From assembly GCA_037179515.1 (NCBI GenBank), contig JAXCGZ010003832.1, forward strand, positions 80,001 through 144,000: DNA of 64,000 nt. The letters run 5' to 3'. A program made the translations under genes and the position numbers. This document shows, piece after piece, positions 34,480 through 42,462 of the stretch (the first letter of the stretch is position 1; each line of letters begins with the position of its first letter). The notes beneath the pieces are model-generated. The model saw only the letters and a program-made list of their open reading frames with translations, was not told the origin of the DNA and made no database searches. Source of the DNA: Halocaridina rubra. Lineage: Eukaryota; Arthropoda; Malacostraca; Decapoda; Atyidae.

Positions 34480-35334
34480 GGAGACCCACAATTAATAATG
34501 ATATATCTATTTCAACTGACTCAATACAATAAAGTTTGACTGCCTTTAATATATATATTTTTCCAATAATTATTCATCAAGGCGTAGATGGATTTTTTTT
34601 TCATTAGTATGTCGGCTACCCCCCAATTAAAGGGGGAAACAGCCAAGGTATATGTATGTATGTATATCAGTGAAACAAAAGCTCAGTCTATACGCAAGGC
34701 CCATACTATCCTTTGTAAGTTGGCCAAGTCAAAGCAAAGCCTTGACTCCTCGCAGGAATGAAATACTAAGGGTGAAGGAGGGACCCCGATCACATGGCCC
34801 TCGCCTCATTTATTTGTTTATTAATTTATTTATTTACTTTCTTTCTTTTTAATTTACGTTCCAAACCATTAAATACTGATAATTACGAGAAGAAGAAGAA
34901 GAAGAAGAAGAAGAATCTAACTTCAACTTACCTTCTGCAATTCTTGTTCCGATGACGGCATCAAAGTTCATCTCCGTCAGATGGTGACGGAAAAAATGTA
35001 GAATTCTTCGGCAGGCATTCATAACCGTCCAGATCGTTTGCGTATCAGGCAGGTTCTCCTCTTCTGCGCCTTCTACGGGAGCCGGACTCACAGCGGGTTT
35101 TAAGTTATCCCTGCGGAAAAACTCATTCCCTTCGTCTTGCCATCCAATTATCATTGTTTGCGGGTTACGATTTTCCGTTGACAATCGAGTGAATCCCAGA
35201 AGAATTTCTGCCGTAGTTAATTCATGCCCTTCGACCCCTGAAGATGACTTGACGTCTTCAGGTAAGCGATTCAAACATTCAGTCACGACAAAAATAATAC
35301 TCAGCAACGCCGGACAAAAAATCCGGAATTTCAT
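18886..35334 (-). CDS. C16orf89: C16orf89-like (DUF4735) secreted protein gene, six exons
   Basis: Six - strand exons join with matching phases into a 406-residue protein: 35334-34932, 26185-26018, 25237-25133, 20034-19835, 19491-19320, 19058-18886. The product opens with a signal peptide (MKFRIFCPALLSIIFVVTEC). It continues with a helical region (MNACRRILHFFRHH, DAVIGTRIAEA), then QLKLVLEALEK, a cysteine cluster around residues 238-266 (SDRC, NAC, NRC, QEC) followed by GYSGYSLTHQVFF, a GC motif at 294-295, an N-V-T sequon near 309, and CGLVGYRDFF ... LSWQRSSGCYG at the end. Length and motif order are what I know of the C16orf89/DUF4735 family, a conserved secreted family of unknown function expressed in vertebrate thyroid. 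The family match is from memory, not a search. The three longest introns carry LINEs and SINEs. The gene lies between the two zinc-finger arrays and shares the strand of the right one. Confidence 0.78.
19151..19276 (-). repeat. SINE-1 fragment, - strand
   Basis: GCTGGGGTTGGGGAATTAAT, GGATGCCCT and GAGCGCTCTAACCACTGTGC match SINE-1 in reverse; the 3' tail is missing. Confidence 0.75.
19320..19491 (-). CDS. C16orf89: C16orf89-like exon 5
   Basis: Acceptor CTGCATTGTCAG and donor CAAG|GTAGGG; entry phase 0, exit phase 1. It encodes AGCKYEIERLAESTYRN, an N-V-T sequon, LLEEFCLAILKEAN and FPERRQDLFMEQ. Confidence 0.8.
19579..19750 (-). repeat. SINE-1, - strand, full-length-like
   Basis: TTGTTTGTCATTTAATGTGTC tail words through CCCGCAGTGGGCTTGAATGC to AGCAGTCCCC; one of the best preserved copies. 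Lies in intron 4 of the C16orf89-like gene. Confidence 0.82.
19835..20034 (-). CDS. C16orf89: C16orf89-like exon 4 (cysteine-rich)
   Basis: Acceptor TTTTGTACCGCAG, donor TTGCAG|GTGAGG; entry phase 1, exit phase 0. It encodes VEQLIESQSDRCLKEVG, cysteines in NAC, NRC and QECW, and GYSGYSLTHQVFFII, the most recognisable block of the family. Confidence 0.82.
20111..20260 (-). repeat. SINE-1, - strand
   Basis: TTGTGTCACAATATATTCCC, GGCTGGATGTCCTTCC and CACTGTGCTACTGTAGTCCC in SINE-1 order; has a small deletion near the B box. Confidence 0.75.
20926..21036 (+). repeat. SINE-2 fragment, + strand
   Basis: CATCAGGTCGAGGGG followed by CCTTCATAAGAAGGCACC and GTCCGTGAAGTAAAACC; an internal part is deleted. 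Confidence 0.65.
21148..21320 (-). repeat. Family-F dispersed repeat, - strand
   Basis: ATGGCCACAATCCCTCTTGT, ACATTCACCGAAGCCAAAC and CCACCACCCTAACTGGATCA match the copy at 8308-8485. Confidence 0.6.
21700..24531 (+). mobile_element. Jockey-like non-LTR retrotransposon, 5'-truncated and frameshifted
   Basis: In order: a partial AP-endonuclease region (21854-22489; GDFNVHHSE, ANTLDLYLTSDP, DKSDHSVI), a linker in another frame (22490-22830), and a reverse transcriptase (22850-24351; NKASGSDGIPARFLKEF, PIPKKGDRSIASDYQPI, FKAFDKVWHKAL, SSVPQGSVLSPTLF and the catalytic FADD in LLAFADDSTLHF). The 3' end is at GTGTCACACTCATAAAAAAAA. At least two frameshifts separate the endonuclease from the reverse transcriptase, so it cannot make its proteins. 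It lies in intron 3 of the C16orf89-like gene, opposite in orientation. Clade is from overall style: Jockey superfamily likely, exact clade uncertain. Confidence 0.85.
22921..24351 (+). pseudogene. Reverse transcriptase ORF of the Jockey-like LINE
   Basis: The open stretch covers RT motifs from the fingers (PIPKKGD) through the palm FADD and the thumb/C-terminal region (LGILFRFRHYFSS, PCLEYCSHIWGASS). It begins inside the domain because the frame before 22921 is shifted, so it is the surviving part of a broken ORF2 rather than a full gene. Confidence 0.85.
24919..25094 (-). repeat. SINE-1, - strand, beside C16orf89-like exon 3
   Basis: Full-length-like (TTTTATGTGTCACTATTAAT to AGTTACCACGGTCC). 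It ends 38 bases from the exon 3 donor, so a TE lies almost against the splice site. Confidence 0.8.
25133..25237 (-). CDS. C16orf89: C16orf89-like exon 3
   Basis: Acceptor TTTATTATTTCAG, donor CATG|GTGAGG; entry and exit phase 1. It encodes ELCMLLEPEFWEVPLMLKQF, then TANTELVTTTDRVLH. Confidence 0.78.
26018..26185 (-). CDS. C16orf89: C16orf89-like exon 2
   Basis: Acceptor TTTATATCACACAG, donor AATG|GTATGC; entry and exit phase 1. It encodes AQLKLVLEALEKNGKNGDGL, then LHSLFISIKDLNSVAK and PEYYN. The phase agreement with exons 1 and 3 selected these sites over nearby alternatives. Confidence 0.78.
26765..29600 (-). mobile_element. CR1-like LINE, 5'-truncated, nearly intact ORF2
   Basis: On the - strand: endonuclease part (29600-28700; VVGVVYRPPD, VGDFNFRHINWE, NTLDLVLSN, GNSDHDSI), then one frameshift near 28735 (KRKYEVRIAGETKENPKGFY resumes in the next frame), then the reverse transcriptase (28586-26955; PIFKKGERVKKNNYRPVSLT, DFSKAFDRVPHKRL, SGVPQGSVLGPLLF, LSKFADDTKIG) and the C-terminal region to VGWV. 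The 3' end has the repeated octamer TTATGTTC followed by a T-run (A-run on the + strand 26766-26789). It lies in intron 1 of the C16orf89-like gene in the same orientation. The low number of lesions suggests a recent insertion. Confidence 0.88.
26955..28586 (-). pseudogene. CR1-like LINE reverse transcriptase ORF
   Basis: A 543-residue open frame with all RT motifs including catalytic FADD (LSKFADDTKIG) and the C-terminal RVQRRMTKMIHNIRNLPYE block. It is cut off from the endonuclease by a single frameshift at about 28735, so the whole ORF2 is broken. Confidence 0.88.
28700..29629 (-). pseudogene. CR1-like LINE endonuclease part
   Basis: An open frame of 309 residues covering the C-terminal half of the AP-endonuclease (GDFNF, SDHD motifs) and the linker to RT. 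Its first residues come from the adjoining SINE-1 sequence, which marks the 5' truncation point near 29600. Confidence 0.82.
29595..29705 (+). repeat. SINE-1 3' part, + strand
   Basis: GTTCAAGCCCACTAAGGGGC through ATTAATAGTGACAAAATGGC; the CR1 5' truncation lies at its edge, so one element inserted into or beside the other. Confidence 0.78.
29706..30347. other. Intron 1 of the C16orf89-like gene, unique part
   Basis: AT-rich with a short (TTC)n run near 30260; nothing else recognised. Confidence 0.5.
30348..30512 (+). repeat. SINE-1-related copy, + strand
   Basis: CGTCCGGTAGAGTGCTCGAC and GTTCGAGCCCACGCAGG, then GGAAGGGCATCCAGCCTTAA and AACAGTGACACATAAAACG. The head differs from the main SINE-1 type, suggesting a subfamily. 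Confidence 0.72.
30665..30729. repeat. (GA)n microsatellite
   Basis: About 65 bases of GA repeats adjoining the SINE-3 tail. Confidence 0.97.
30733..30915 (-). repeat. SINE-3 (tRNA-derived), - strand
   Basis: Read on the - strand: GGCAGATGGTACAGTGGTAA (A-box-like), CGAGGTCGAAAGATCGGTTC (B-box-like), a body with GTTTAAGCTGTTTACTGGCA and the tail GAAATGGAAATAAAGTTT. A second copy is nested at 43807-43957. Confidence 0.78.
30950..31012. repeat. (TAA)n microsatellite
   Basis: About 63 bases; it lies at the 3' end of the - strand SINE-4 copy, so it probably grew from that element's (TTA)n tail. Confidence 0.95.
31020..31200 (-). repeat. SINE-4 (tRNA-derived, (TTA)n tail), - strand
   Basis: On the - strand: CTGGTCTCGTGGACTAAGTT (A-box-like), AGATTCGATTCCCGACAAGG (B-box-like), AGGGAGATTATTT and then (TTA)n. 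A second copy lies within 52500-52700. Confidence 0.68.
31205..31536. repeat. Long compound (TAA)n/(CAA)n microsatellite
   Basis: About 330 bases of TAA repeats with blocks of CAA. It creates long spurious open frames of one amino acid on both strands. Confidence 0.98.
31571..31632. repeat. (CT)n microsatellite
   Basis: About 62 bases of CT repeats. Confidence 0.97.
31807..33775 (+). mobile_element. CR1/L2-like LINE, second lineage, degraded
   Basis: Starts in the linker before RT (WQTYKRTRNDYLSKRREAE, KAKENPKLFHSFIRGKLK), then the RT blocks ATGPDDIFPHVLKKC, PIFKKGKRGTALNYRPVSLT, DFQKAFDTV, SGVPQGSVLGPLLF and MFADDAKI. In-frame stops occur in the RT near 32629, 32767 and 33016. The 3' end is a tandem ATTAGGTAATCAC tail (33750-33775), a known style of 3' end in this LINE group. 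It lies in intron 1 of the C16orf89-like gene, opposite strand. Confidence 0.85.
33781..34080 (+). mobile_element. 3' fragment of the same LINE lineage
   Basis: Its sequence parallels 33270-33680 (GTGAGGCCTCAGCTTGAATA; AATTCGCTGAGCGAGGA; AGTTTTAAGGAAAG). It follows directly after the tail of the larger copy, so the two copies are in tandem. Confidence 0.7.
34230..34315. repeat. (GA)n microsatellite
   Basis: About 86 bases of GA repeats. Confidence 0.98.
34423..34479. repeat. (TAA)n microsatellite
   Basis: About 57 bases of TAA repeats. Confidence 0.97.
34932..35334 (-). CDS. C16orf89: C16orf89-like exon 1 with signal peptide
   Basis: ATG at 35334-35332. The first 20 residues are a typical signal peptide (hydrophobic core CPALLSIIFVV), so the product should enter the secretory pathway. 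Then LTTAEILLGFTRLSTENRN, an acidic loop (VEGAEEENLPD) and TVMNACRRILHFFRHHLTEM with DAVIGTRIAE. The donor is CAGAAG|GTAAGT, exit phase 1. The next upstream in-frame stretch has stops, supporting this start. Confidence 0.8.
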
Positions 35335-35585
35335 GGCGGTGGTATAGAAATGTTTTTGGTAAATAACTGAGTATTTACAGAATAAATAAATAAAAGTTTG
35401 AGGGCTGATAGCGAGAGAATACCGAGCTCAGAGTCCTGTGGAGGGGAGCTGCAACTCAGCACGTCTGTCCTTCAACCCGTCTTGTTCCTCTCTGAGCAGA
35501 ATCTGAAAACTGAGCTCAGATCCTTATCTTAACCATTAATAATCATCTCCTTTGAAGGAAAGTATTCTTTATCTTTCTATATAAT

Positions 35586-35589
<4 letters not shown>

Positions 35590-35645
<56 letters not shown>
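35590..35645. repeat. (CT)n microsatellite
   Basis: About 56 bases of CT repeats, roughly 260 bases upstream of the C16orf89-like start. Confidence 0.97.
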
Positions 35646-35649
<4 letters not shown>

Positions 35650-35681
35650 TTACCATTTTTTTTTGTACCAAACAGACGAAC

Positions 35682-35684
<3 letters not shown>

Positions 35685-35735
<51 letters not shown>
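35685..35735. repeat. (TAA)n microsatellite
   Basis: About 51 bases of TAA repeats. Confidence 0.97.
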
Positions 35736-37074
35736 TCTACAACAAATGAAAATTGAAACTACAGGTTACACTGGAATATAAGTAAAATTAAAGACACAAT
35801 GGCAGAATAAAACCGAGAATGCTGGTTCTGAAATATATTTAATATACAATAAATTCTGATTACGTATATTGGGAGATAACCCTCTTACAATGCAAGAGTT
35901 CAAGCAGATACTCGCTTGAACTGAAAATGTAAGTGAAAACCAAAAAAACACATTACATGAGCATTTTTTTTTTCAATACTGATGAAATTCAATGTTTAAT
36001 CTAAACAGGTTGCAAATAAAAACATCTACTCAGACGTAGTCACATGTTTTTGCTTTGAAACTAAGGAAAACTTGTTTTGATTTCTTCACAAAATTAAAAT
36101 ATACTTTCTCAAGAACTTAAAAATAATGTTACAGGAGATTAGCATTTAATATATTGATCTTAATGAAACTAGAAACAATAATTTTATTAGAAATTTTAAC
36201 AAAATTTGCTCCTTCAATATTCGCTTGCCTTTTCACGCGCTATATACAGGTGGGGGTGAATTAGGGAAGGAACGATTCATATCTCTCTGTTCCTTATCTT
36301 TCTCAGTCACCTATTACGGCAAGTACGGGCATAAGCGATGATATTTTTACAGTTTAACCTAAGGTATATTTTACATATATCTTTACATTAAAAAACTAAA
36401 GACAAAAAGAGGTGTTGTTAATGTATCTAATACCTTCGAAATATTATCATCATTTAAATGACGTACGATTTAAATAGAATAAATAATACTGTATATCTAT
36501 AAAAAAAACACAAATACATAAATAAATAAATATAAAGATTTAGTGGACAGTAACTCTAAAGGCAGAAAGAAAAATTCTGGATGTTTTATCAAGGGTCCCC
36601 AATGGGTGCTTTGTCTTCTTTCTCTCAGACTTGGGAAAGCATGTCGTATGCAAAAGCCATAAAAGTTGGAAGGAAAAAGAAAAGGAAATACGAAAAGAGG
36701 ATTGGAAAGAATTATAAATCAAATGATAAATAAAATAAAATACTGTTAAAGGATGAGAAATATGACACTAAAATATTATAATAGGGAATAACAAAAGAAA
36801 AAATAATATATACTCATGTATATGTATAGCCGTGGAATGTTAATACTAACTGGCTGATTTATAAAATAACTATAATAAAGAAAAACACAAAAAAAGACGC
36901 ATTGACGACCATATAAAAGACATGAATAAATAAATTAAACATAGAACAAAAATAACGTTTTCTGTGACAGAATAAGGGCATTTTGACAACTCAAGTCCTC
37001 ACGGCATTTGAAGTAAATTCCCAATTTGGGAATACAGCTGAGCACGTGTCTCTCGAGATTTTTTTTTTTTCTGT

Positions 37075-37135
37075 GACCAGTCTAAGCAACCGTCCTAGCC
37101 CTTAGTAGAAAAGGGAGTTCGTGACGTAAAACCGA
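37075..37135 (+). repeat. SINE-2 tail fragment, + strand
   Basis: CAACCGTCCTAGCCCTTAGT and GTTCGTGACGTAAAACC match the 3' end of SINE-2. It sits 41 bases past the stop of the adjacent zinc-finger exon, probably in its 3' UTR. Confidence 0.7.
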
Positions 37136-37175
37136 ATCCATAACCAGTCTAAGGAGGTTTTGTCAACTCAAGACC

Positions 37176-37484
37176 TCATGTCATTTGAGGGGAACTCCCC
37201 GTTTTGGCAAAACAGCTGAGCATATGTCTCTCGAGATTACTTTTCTGAGTTGAACTGTAATTACAGCGTGTACAGGCAAATGGTTTTTCCCCTGTGTGTT
37301 TCCGGAGATGCTTGATGTAATTCGTCCTGATAGAGGTCGAGTAAGGGCAGTAATGACACACAAGGGCACTGTAGGACCTTCCTGAAGAGGTGCTTCGTCC
37401 TATGTCAGCTCCTGAAGCAGATGTGGTTCCAAGGACACGACTACTCTGCTTCCATCGTCCATTCATGGAGTTAAATGAATTTAA
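37176..37484 (-). CDS. Zinc-finger alternative 3' terminal exon, - array no. 1 (two fingers, C2HC variant)
   Basis: A 102-residue module, the leftmost of the - array. It opens after the acceptor TTTTCGTTTCCAG in phase 0 with TTA (LNSFNSMNGRWKQSSRVLG), followed by a Ser/Gly-rich linker. It has two fingers only: CHYC...HLRKH (C2H2) and CTRC...HMLSC, where the last zinc ligand is Cys, giving C-x2-C-x12-H-x3-C. The linker is TGEKPFA and the tail FAKTGSSPQMT. The C2HC ending is compatible with zinc binding, but it is unique in this window, as is the Leu at the splice junction. It is the only exon with two fingers, like classical lola exons. Confidence 0.85.
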   Translation of the reverse strand, partial: LNSFNSMNGRWKQSSRVLGTTSASGADIGRSTSSGRSYSALVCHYCPYSTSIRTNYIKHLRKHTGEKPFACTRCNYSSTQKSNLERHMLSCFAKTGSSPQMT

Positions 37485-37677
37485 CTGGAAACGAAAATAA
37501 TTGGAAACCATTAGTTAGTGCCGGATACAGTGTCTAAAGTGGGTAAGTAACATTTCTCAAAACGATTTTATGGTATGCACGACTATTATTAATCATTCGG
37601 AGGTAACCATTTTGTGTTAATAATAATATGGTTATGATTCGTTTTATACCCCTTATATAACTCGTATTGGGTAGTTT

Positions 37678-37967
37678 ACAGTTTAGCGGGGCATGATGCT
37701 CAACAACCTCATCCCTCCACTCAGGTAAGTAGTTCGACTGAAGGTTATGTAAGTATTTTTAGTTAGGATAGTAAGATGGGGCTTCCAGGGGGGCGAAGCC
37801 CCCCTGGCTAAGAGGTTAGCTAAGTATTTTTAGTTAGGATAGTAAAAAAAAATTTTTGTATGCCTATTTTCACCATTTTTGTTGTGTGTTCATCCGCCCG
37901 TTCTTTAGTCAGAGTCTATCGCCATCTGTTGGTAGGTTTTGAACATTGGTATGCCCCGCTAAACTGT
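37678..37967. mobile_element. MITE with 16-base perfect terminal inverted repeats and TA target duplication
   Basis: The ends read TA|CAGTTTAGCGGGGCAT and ATGCCCCGCTAAACTG|TA, perfect inverted repeats flanked by TA, as in pogo/Tigger and mariner-type elements. Inside is a GC-rich hairpin (37785-37807: CCAGGGGGGC, loop GAA, GCCCCCCTGG) between two copies of TAAGTATTTTTAGTTAGGAT (37750 and 37813). There is no coding capacity. Confidence 0.88.
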
Positions 37968-38275
37968 AGGTGTTCCCTCGTATTTATACCTCATCAAATA
38001 TGCATTCTTTAACATATATGACTAAAACTAACATCACCTCTTCATGAACAAGTGTTACATTTGAAAAAATCACGCAAATAAATTAATGGCAAATTATTAA
38101 AAATATATTTAGCATAACCAGAGCGTAGCCGTTGTATACCCGAGAGACGAAACCGACACTGCTTATTCTCAAATTAGCCACGATGCTGTTTAAACACCAA
38201 AAATTACCCAGTTGAGGTGTGTAGCTAACTAACCAACCAAATCTTTCCTAACCTAGAGATATGCAATGAAGTACC

Positions 38276-38360
38276 TTAGTACTTGCGAGTATAATTATTT
38301 ACTCCTCTTCAGTTTCTCCCGAGGATGAGTGTGTAATTATACTCGTAAGTGCTACAATAG
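38276..38360. repeat. Imperfect inverted repeat
   Basis: AGTACTTGCGAGTATAATTA and TAATTATACTCGTAAGTGCT form a stem of about 20 bases around a spacer of about 35. Purpose unknown. Confidence 0.6.
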
Positions 38361-38936
38361 TTTGATGTTTTGCATTCTCCCCTAATAGTCCAAATTAACA
38401 TAAAGTGTTAACATTATTCAATTGCTTCTCATGAAATTATATATATATATATATTAATTCTCACTTTGAAAGGCATGAAGAAAATAGCAAGAGCTCAACA
38501 TATTCACCTTCCACCAGGCCTCATCAGGAGCTCCTGATAAGGCCCAGTAAAGAATGAAAATGGATGCACCTTCTGAAGAGTGAACCAGAAAACAAAAGAT
38601 ATTCAGTGCATCAGAGTTTTCCAGGCTTAGACTCTGAAATTGTCAGGTTCACCCTGGTCCTTTTATCCAACTTTGGACCTTAATCATCTCTGTACCAGTC
38701 GCTTCTATGAACTTTTATCAATCCTGCACGTGTCTTGCAGTTATATCTAGGACATATTCTCTTTCCCTTCAGTACAGTTAGGGAAAAAATTAGCTTAGAC
38801 TGTTCTTTCATTCCTTGTTCAATGCTCAGATCAATATAATTATTTTTGGGCAGTTTTAGCCCTTATACAATTTGATATTTTCAGTCTTTTAATTTGGAGA
38901 AAAAAAGTGCTAATGGTTTGTAAAACATATTTAGAC
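38361..38936. other. Spacer within the - array
   Basis: Contains a short (TA)n run near 38441 and otherwise unrecognised sequence. Confidence 0.5.
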
Positions 38937-39088
38937 TACAGTAGAGTAGGGGTTAGAATATTCGACTCAAAAAGCAACAGACCCATGATTGAGCCCTCCA
39001 CTGGACATTAGGAAGGGCATCCAGCCATTATTTCCCAGCACCAATCTATCTGTACTCACCCCTATAATAGGGACTATTAGTGATACTC
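38937..39088 (+). repeat. SINE-1, + strand
   Basis: GAGTAGGGGTTAGAATATTC, CCCATGATTGAGCCCTCC and ACTATTAGTGATAC in the expected order. Confidence 0.75.
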
Positions 39089-39410
39089 AAAAGCAGGATT
39101 ATAAACTCGGGCATTTAAAAGCTAAAGAAATGTATTCCTATTAGTTGCAGGTATTAAGGATTACCCTGTTACATATTCTGGTCTCTAGAAAGTGATACTA
39201 GTATTACACTTGTTACATTTTATTACTTTTTTAATAATTCATAATCTAATAATAATCTTCTGTGATATCATATGTATGAAAGCAACTGAGCTGTAAGAAC
39301 AAAAAGTGACTTGATGGAGATTTCCAAAAATGTTAATGGACGCAGAGTTTATATTAATGCATATCAAAAGACTACACAGATATTTACAAGAACATACATT
39401 CATGTACAAT

Positions 39411-39612
39411 TCATTTGCAATGGGGTGGTAGAGTCAAAGCACACATTCACCAAAGCTATTATACCTCTTATCAACTCCTCTTAGTGCCTTGGGGAAAAGG
39501 GGCTGCTACAGTTCCCCCATCCATCACCAACACTGTTTGGGTGATGCATAAGCTTAATGGGCAAGTATCTTCTACTGTGAGGCCTGACAACAATGACATT
39601 TGGTTTATCATT
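39411..39612 (-). repeat. Family-F dispersed repeat
   Basis: AGCACACATTCACCAAAGC, GGGAAAAGGGGCTGCTACAG and AATGGGCAAGTATCTTCT match the other Family-F copies. Confidence 0.55.
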
Positions 39613-40377
39613 TGGTACGATATGATAAGAAAGAACGAGTGATTTGTTACCTATAAAAATAAGGAAACTGGGAAATCAAACAACACAGATGCATGTATAA
39701 GATATTTATTTACAAATCCCTTAATATGCTACATTATTAACAACATACAAAAGTTCAGATGCATAAGCATGAACTTAGGTTATGACACAGTTCTAGAAAA
39801 TGTCATTTTAGTTTCTTTCTATCTCCTTTTTTCCTCACTAAGTTGCTTCCCCAGCAGGAGCCATCTCAAAGCAAGCTCGCCCTCAGGTCTGTAGTAATAT
39901 AGGGTGTCCCTAAAAATGTGTGTAACAATGCATTTGTTGTCATTTATAGAGTGAGAACATTTTTTTGGAGACATTCTGTATTTATCGTGTTACTTTGGCG
40001 GTGTATATGCCTTCCTATACAGTAATACTTGTTGCTAAAATATTAATGTCAATTCCAGTACCACAAAGCATTATATTTTACCATTTGGAAATGAACATTT
40101 CCAGTTCATATTCTGTACAACAAAGGTTCATGCTCTGATCTGTCTGATTCCAACCCCATTTGAATGGTGACTGTTAGTGACTAATAAAACGGTGCATCCC
40201 ATTTATTGTAATACAAAGCTTCATGATTTACTAATTGAAGCTACAGTATATATTCCATTTAATATGATGATCATCGTGATTTACTAATTGAACTCACACT
40301 ATATATTGCATTAATTGTAAAACAAACCTTCATGCTTAACCAATTTGGATACAACGTATATCCAATAAGTTGCTTTT

Positions 40378-40620
40378 AGCAGGGACAGCAGTAGGGCAGT
40401 GTTTCGAGCACTTGACTCGGGAAATTAGATATCTGTGCTCGAGCCCTCCACAGGGCATTAATATCCCAGTGCCAGCCTGTCTCGGGAAGTGAGAAATCTG
40501 TGTTCAAGCTCACCACAGGGCATTAGAACGAGCGTCCAGCCTTAATATCCCAGTGACAGCCTGTCTCTGCCCCCCATTTGAATGGGGATTAATAGTGACA
40601 TAGAATATGACAAACAAACA
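40378..40620 (+). repeat. SINE-1 with internal duplication, + strand
   Basis: A SINE-1 copy in which a segment of about 75 bases (CTCGGGAAATTAGATATCTG ... GTGCCAGCCTGTCTC and CTCGGGAAGTGAGAAATCTG ...) is present twice, then the TTAATAGTGACAT tail. Confidence 0.75.
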
Positions 40621-40721
40621 GCTTTTCTACAGAACTGAAATATTAATGACTTCTCGACAACTTACTATATAAGTAAATAAAATAAAAACCCTTCAAAATG
40701 GCTGCAATTCAAGGATAAGTT

Positions 40722-41170
40722 TCAAAACATATCTTGTCTCTTGCCTTCTCGAGTCAGGGGTTGCCGCAGCGGATCAATCAACTCCATATCCCCTTCTCTG
40801 TCACACCACACACTCATATCCTTTCTCATGACATCCATTAACCTCCTTTCTGGCATACCTCTCCACCTTTTGTTTGGCAGCTCTATCCTCGGCATCTCTC
40901 TCTTAGCATACCTCTCATCCCTCCTCAGTACATGCCCAAATCTTCTCAATCTCGCCTCTCCGTATCACTCTATCCTTTGTGTCATCTCCCCTGTCACATC
41001 ACACACACCATTAGGTCCTCCCTCATCACATCCATAAACCTTTGGTCTATCTCTCCCCCTCTTGCCTGGCAGCTCCATCCTCAGCATAGTTCTCTCAAGA
41101 ACCCCGAATCCTTTCTCACCATATACCCAAACCATCTCAGTATTGCTTCTCCAACCAAAACAATCTATAT
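40722..41170 (-). mobile_element. LINE C-terminal remnant (RTE-like)
   Basis: The - strand reads MRRFGHVLRRDERYAKREMP, then ELPNKRWRGMPERRLMDVMR and DREGDMELIDPLR, the conserved tail after the RT in RTE-like and similar elements. Upstream (40960-41170) a second degraded copy of the same motif appears (TCTCCCCCTCTTGCCTGGCAG on the + strand). Confidence 0.65.
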
Positions 41171-42063
41171 TGTATGCAAATCTGAACTCACTTTACTTGA
41201 CAGTACTGTATTTCTTTCATAAAAAAGAATTGTGACTAACATAATGACAGATCAGGATATATAACCAAACAGAAATTATAGGTCCACATGAAATATTATT
41301 TCGTGTGAAAATATATATGTATAAAAATATGTATTTGGCTGATATTTCCCTAATAATAGTAAGTTTCATTTCACAAGAAAAACTTATGTATTGTAATACG
41401 AGTAAGTTTCATTTAAAAAAAATATATACGTTGTAACACTTGACATATTAAAGTTTCAGAGTTATATAATAGATGTATTAATCTACTCTAATAAATTTCA
41501 ACTGGTCTTAGTACGTAATAATTTTTTATTCATTATTTTCCTTGTTTATAAATTTTAAAGTGACTCCCTATACATGCTGGAATTTGCAATTGTAATATTG
41601 CACAGTATCCCATCTATATCAGAAATTATATAGTCAAATGAGCTTTAAATTTTGTAGTATATAGCTAGAAGTAATTTAAATATGAGATTATTTATGTATG
41701 GAGTCAAACCTGATCGCTATTTTCGACCAATAACTAAAAATGGTAACTCGTACCACTCCAAATATTGAAACAAACCAGAAGATACATACTTACTCGGTAA
41801 TAAATTATGAATATTGCATACATATGTAAACTTAGCTCCAGACTAGATGGCAAGAGAAAAATAGAGGAAAAATGGTGTTTATTTTGTGTACTGTCAGTGC
41901 ATTTGACCAAAATCTATAATTTACTTGCTGATCAATATACAAAAACAAAATGATTAGTTTGAAGACCAGTGTTTTGTTTAATACCTCAATATATTAAAAC
42001 AATTATGAAGTTAACTTTTACAGTAACAAGATATTCCTTTAGGAAAAATACATGCACAGGGTG
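41171..42063. other. Downstream of zinc-finger exon at 42064
   Basis: AT-rich; may hold the 3' UTR of that - strand exon. No gene or named repeat is seen. Confidence 0.5.
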
Positions 42064-42462
42064 TTACAAAATACTGTCACCTTTGAATTTCAGAGGTATA
42101 AAGTGATGCTTAATTATGTGTCTCTTTAAATTTCCTTTTTGACTGGACCTGTACGAACAGTATGTACAAACAAACGGCCTCTCTCCGGTGTGCGTACGGA
42201 TGTGCGCCCGAATGCTTTCCACCTGAACAGCTACGAAGGAGCAGTTCGGACAAGGGTACGCTTTGCCCTTCATGTGAACACGAAGATGTTCTGTAAGAAG
42301 CACTGTCGTTTCCGTTGTGAAGGAACAGTAGGGACAAAAGTGCAACTTGAGCGGGAGGAAGGCGTCTAGCAACGAATTTGGACTCCTCTTGTTGGCAAGG
42401 AAATCTTCGCCAACAAAGACTTTAGAGAGTTTCTCCTTGTTGGGGCCTCCACCAGCAGTCAT
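42064..42462 (-). CDS. C2H2 zinc-finger alternative 3' terminal exon, - array no. 2
   Basis: A 132-residue module starting in phase 0 after TTGCACTCAACAG with ATG (MTAGGGPNKEKLSKVFVGED). About 42 residues of linker precede three C2H2 fingers (CPYC, CPNC, CTYC). The first linker is the non-standard MKGKAYP, the second TGERPFV; the basic tail ends KFKGDSIL. The junction sequence CTCAACAG|ATGACTGCTG is shared with the exon at 60625-61041, indicating common descent. Although the exon starts with ATG, the perfect acceptor in front, the short length and the parallel with the other exons argue that the ATG is an internal codon of a spliced protein. Confidence 0.88.
   Translation of the reverse strand: MTAGGGPNKEKLSKVFVGEDFLANKRSPNSLLDAFLPLKLHFCPYCSFTTETTVLLTEHLRVHMKGKAYPCPNCSFVAVQVESIRAHIRTHTGERPFVCTYCSYRSSQKGNLKRHIIKHHFIPLKFKGDSIL

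Larger units (their letters stand above)
35335..37175. other. Upstream region of the C16orf89-like gene
   Basis: Should hold the - strand promoter and 5' UTR, but I cannot identify a TATA box or initiator with confidence. It carries (CT)n at 35590-35645, (TAA)n at 35685-35735, and AT-rich sequence. A SINE-2 tail fragment is at 37075-37135. Confidence 0.5.

Noticed and set aside
35335..35560. Core promoter of the C16orf89-like gene
   Set aside because: TCAGT-like initiator words exist on the - strand, but no combination with a TATA box or downstream element stands out enough to place a start site.
38266..38285. Third copy of the 26-base motif on the - strand
   Set aside because: Only about 13-14 bases agree with the reverse complement, including gaps; could be chance in AT-rich DNA.
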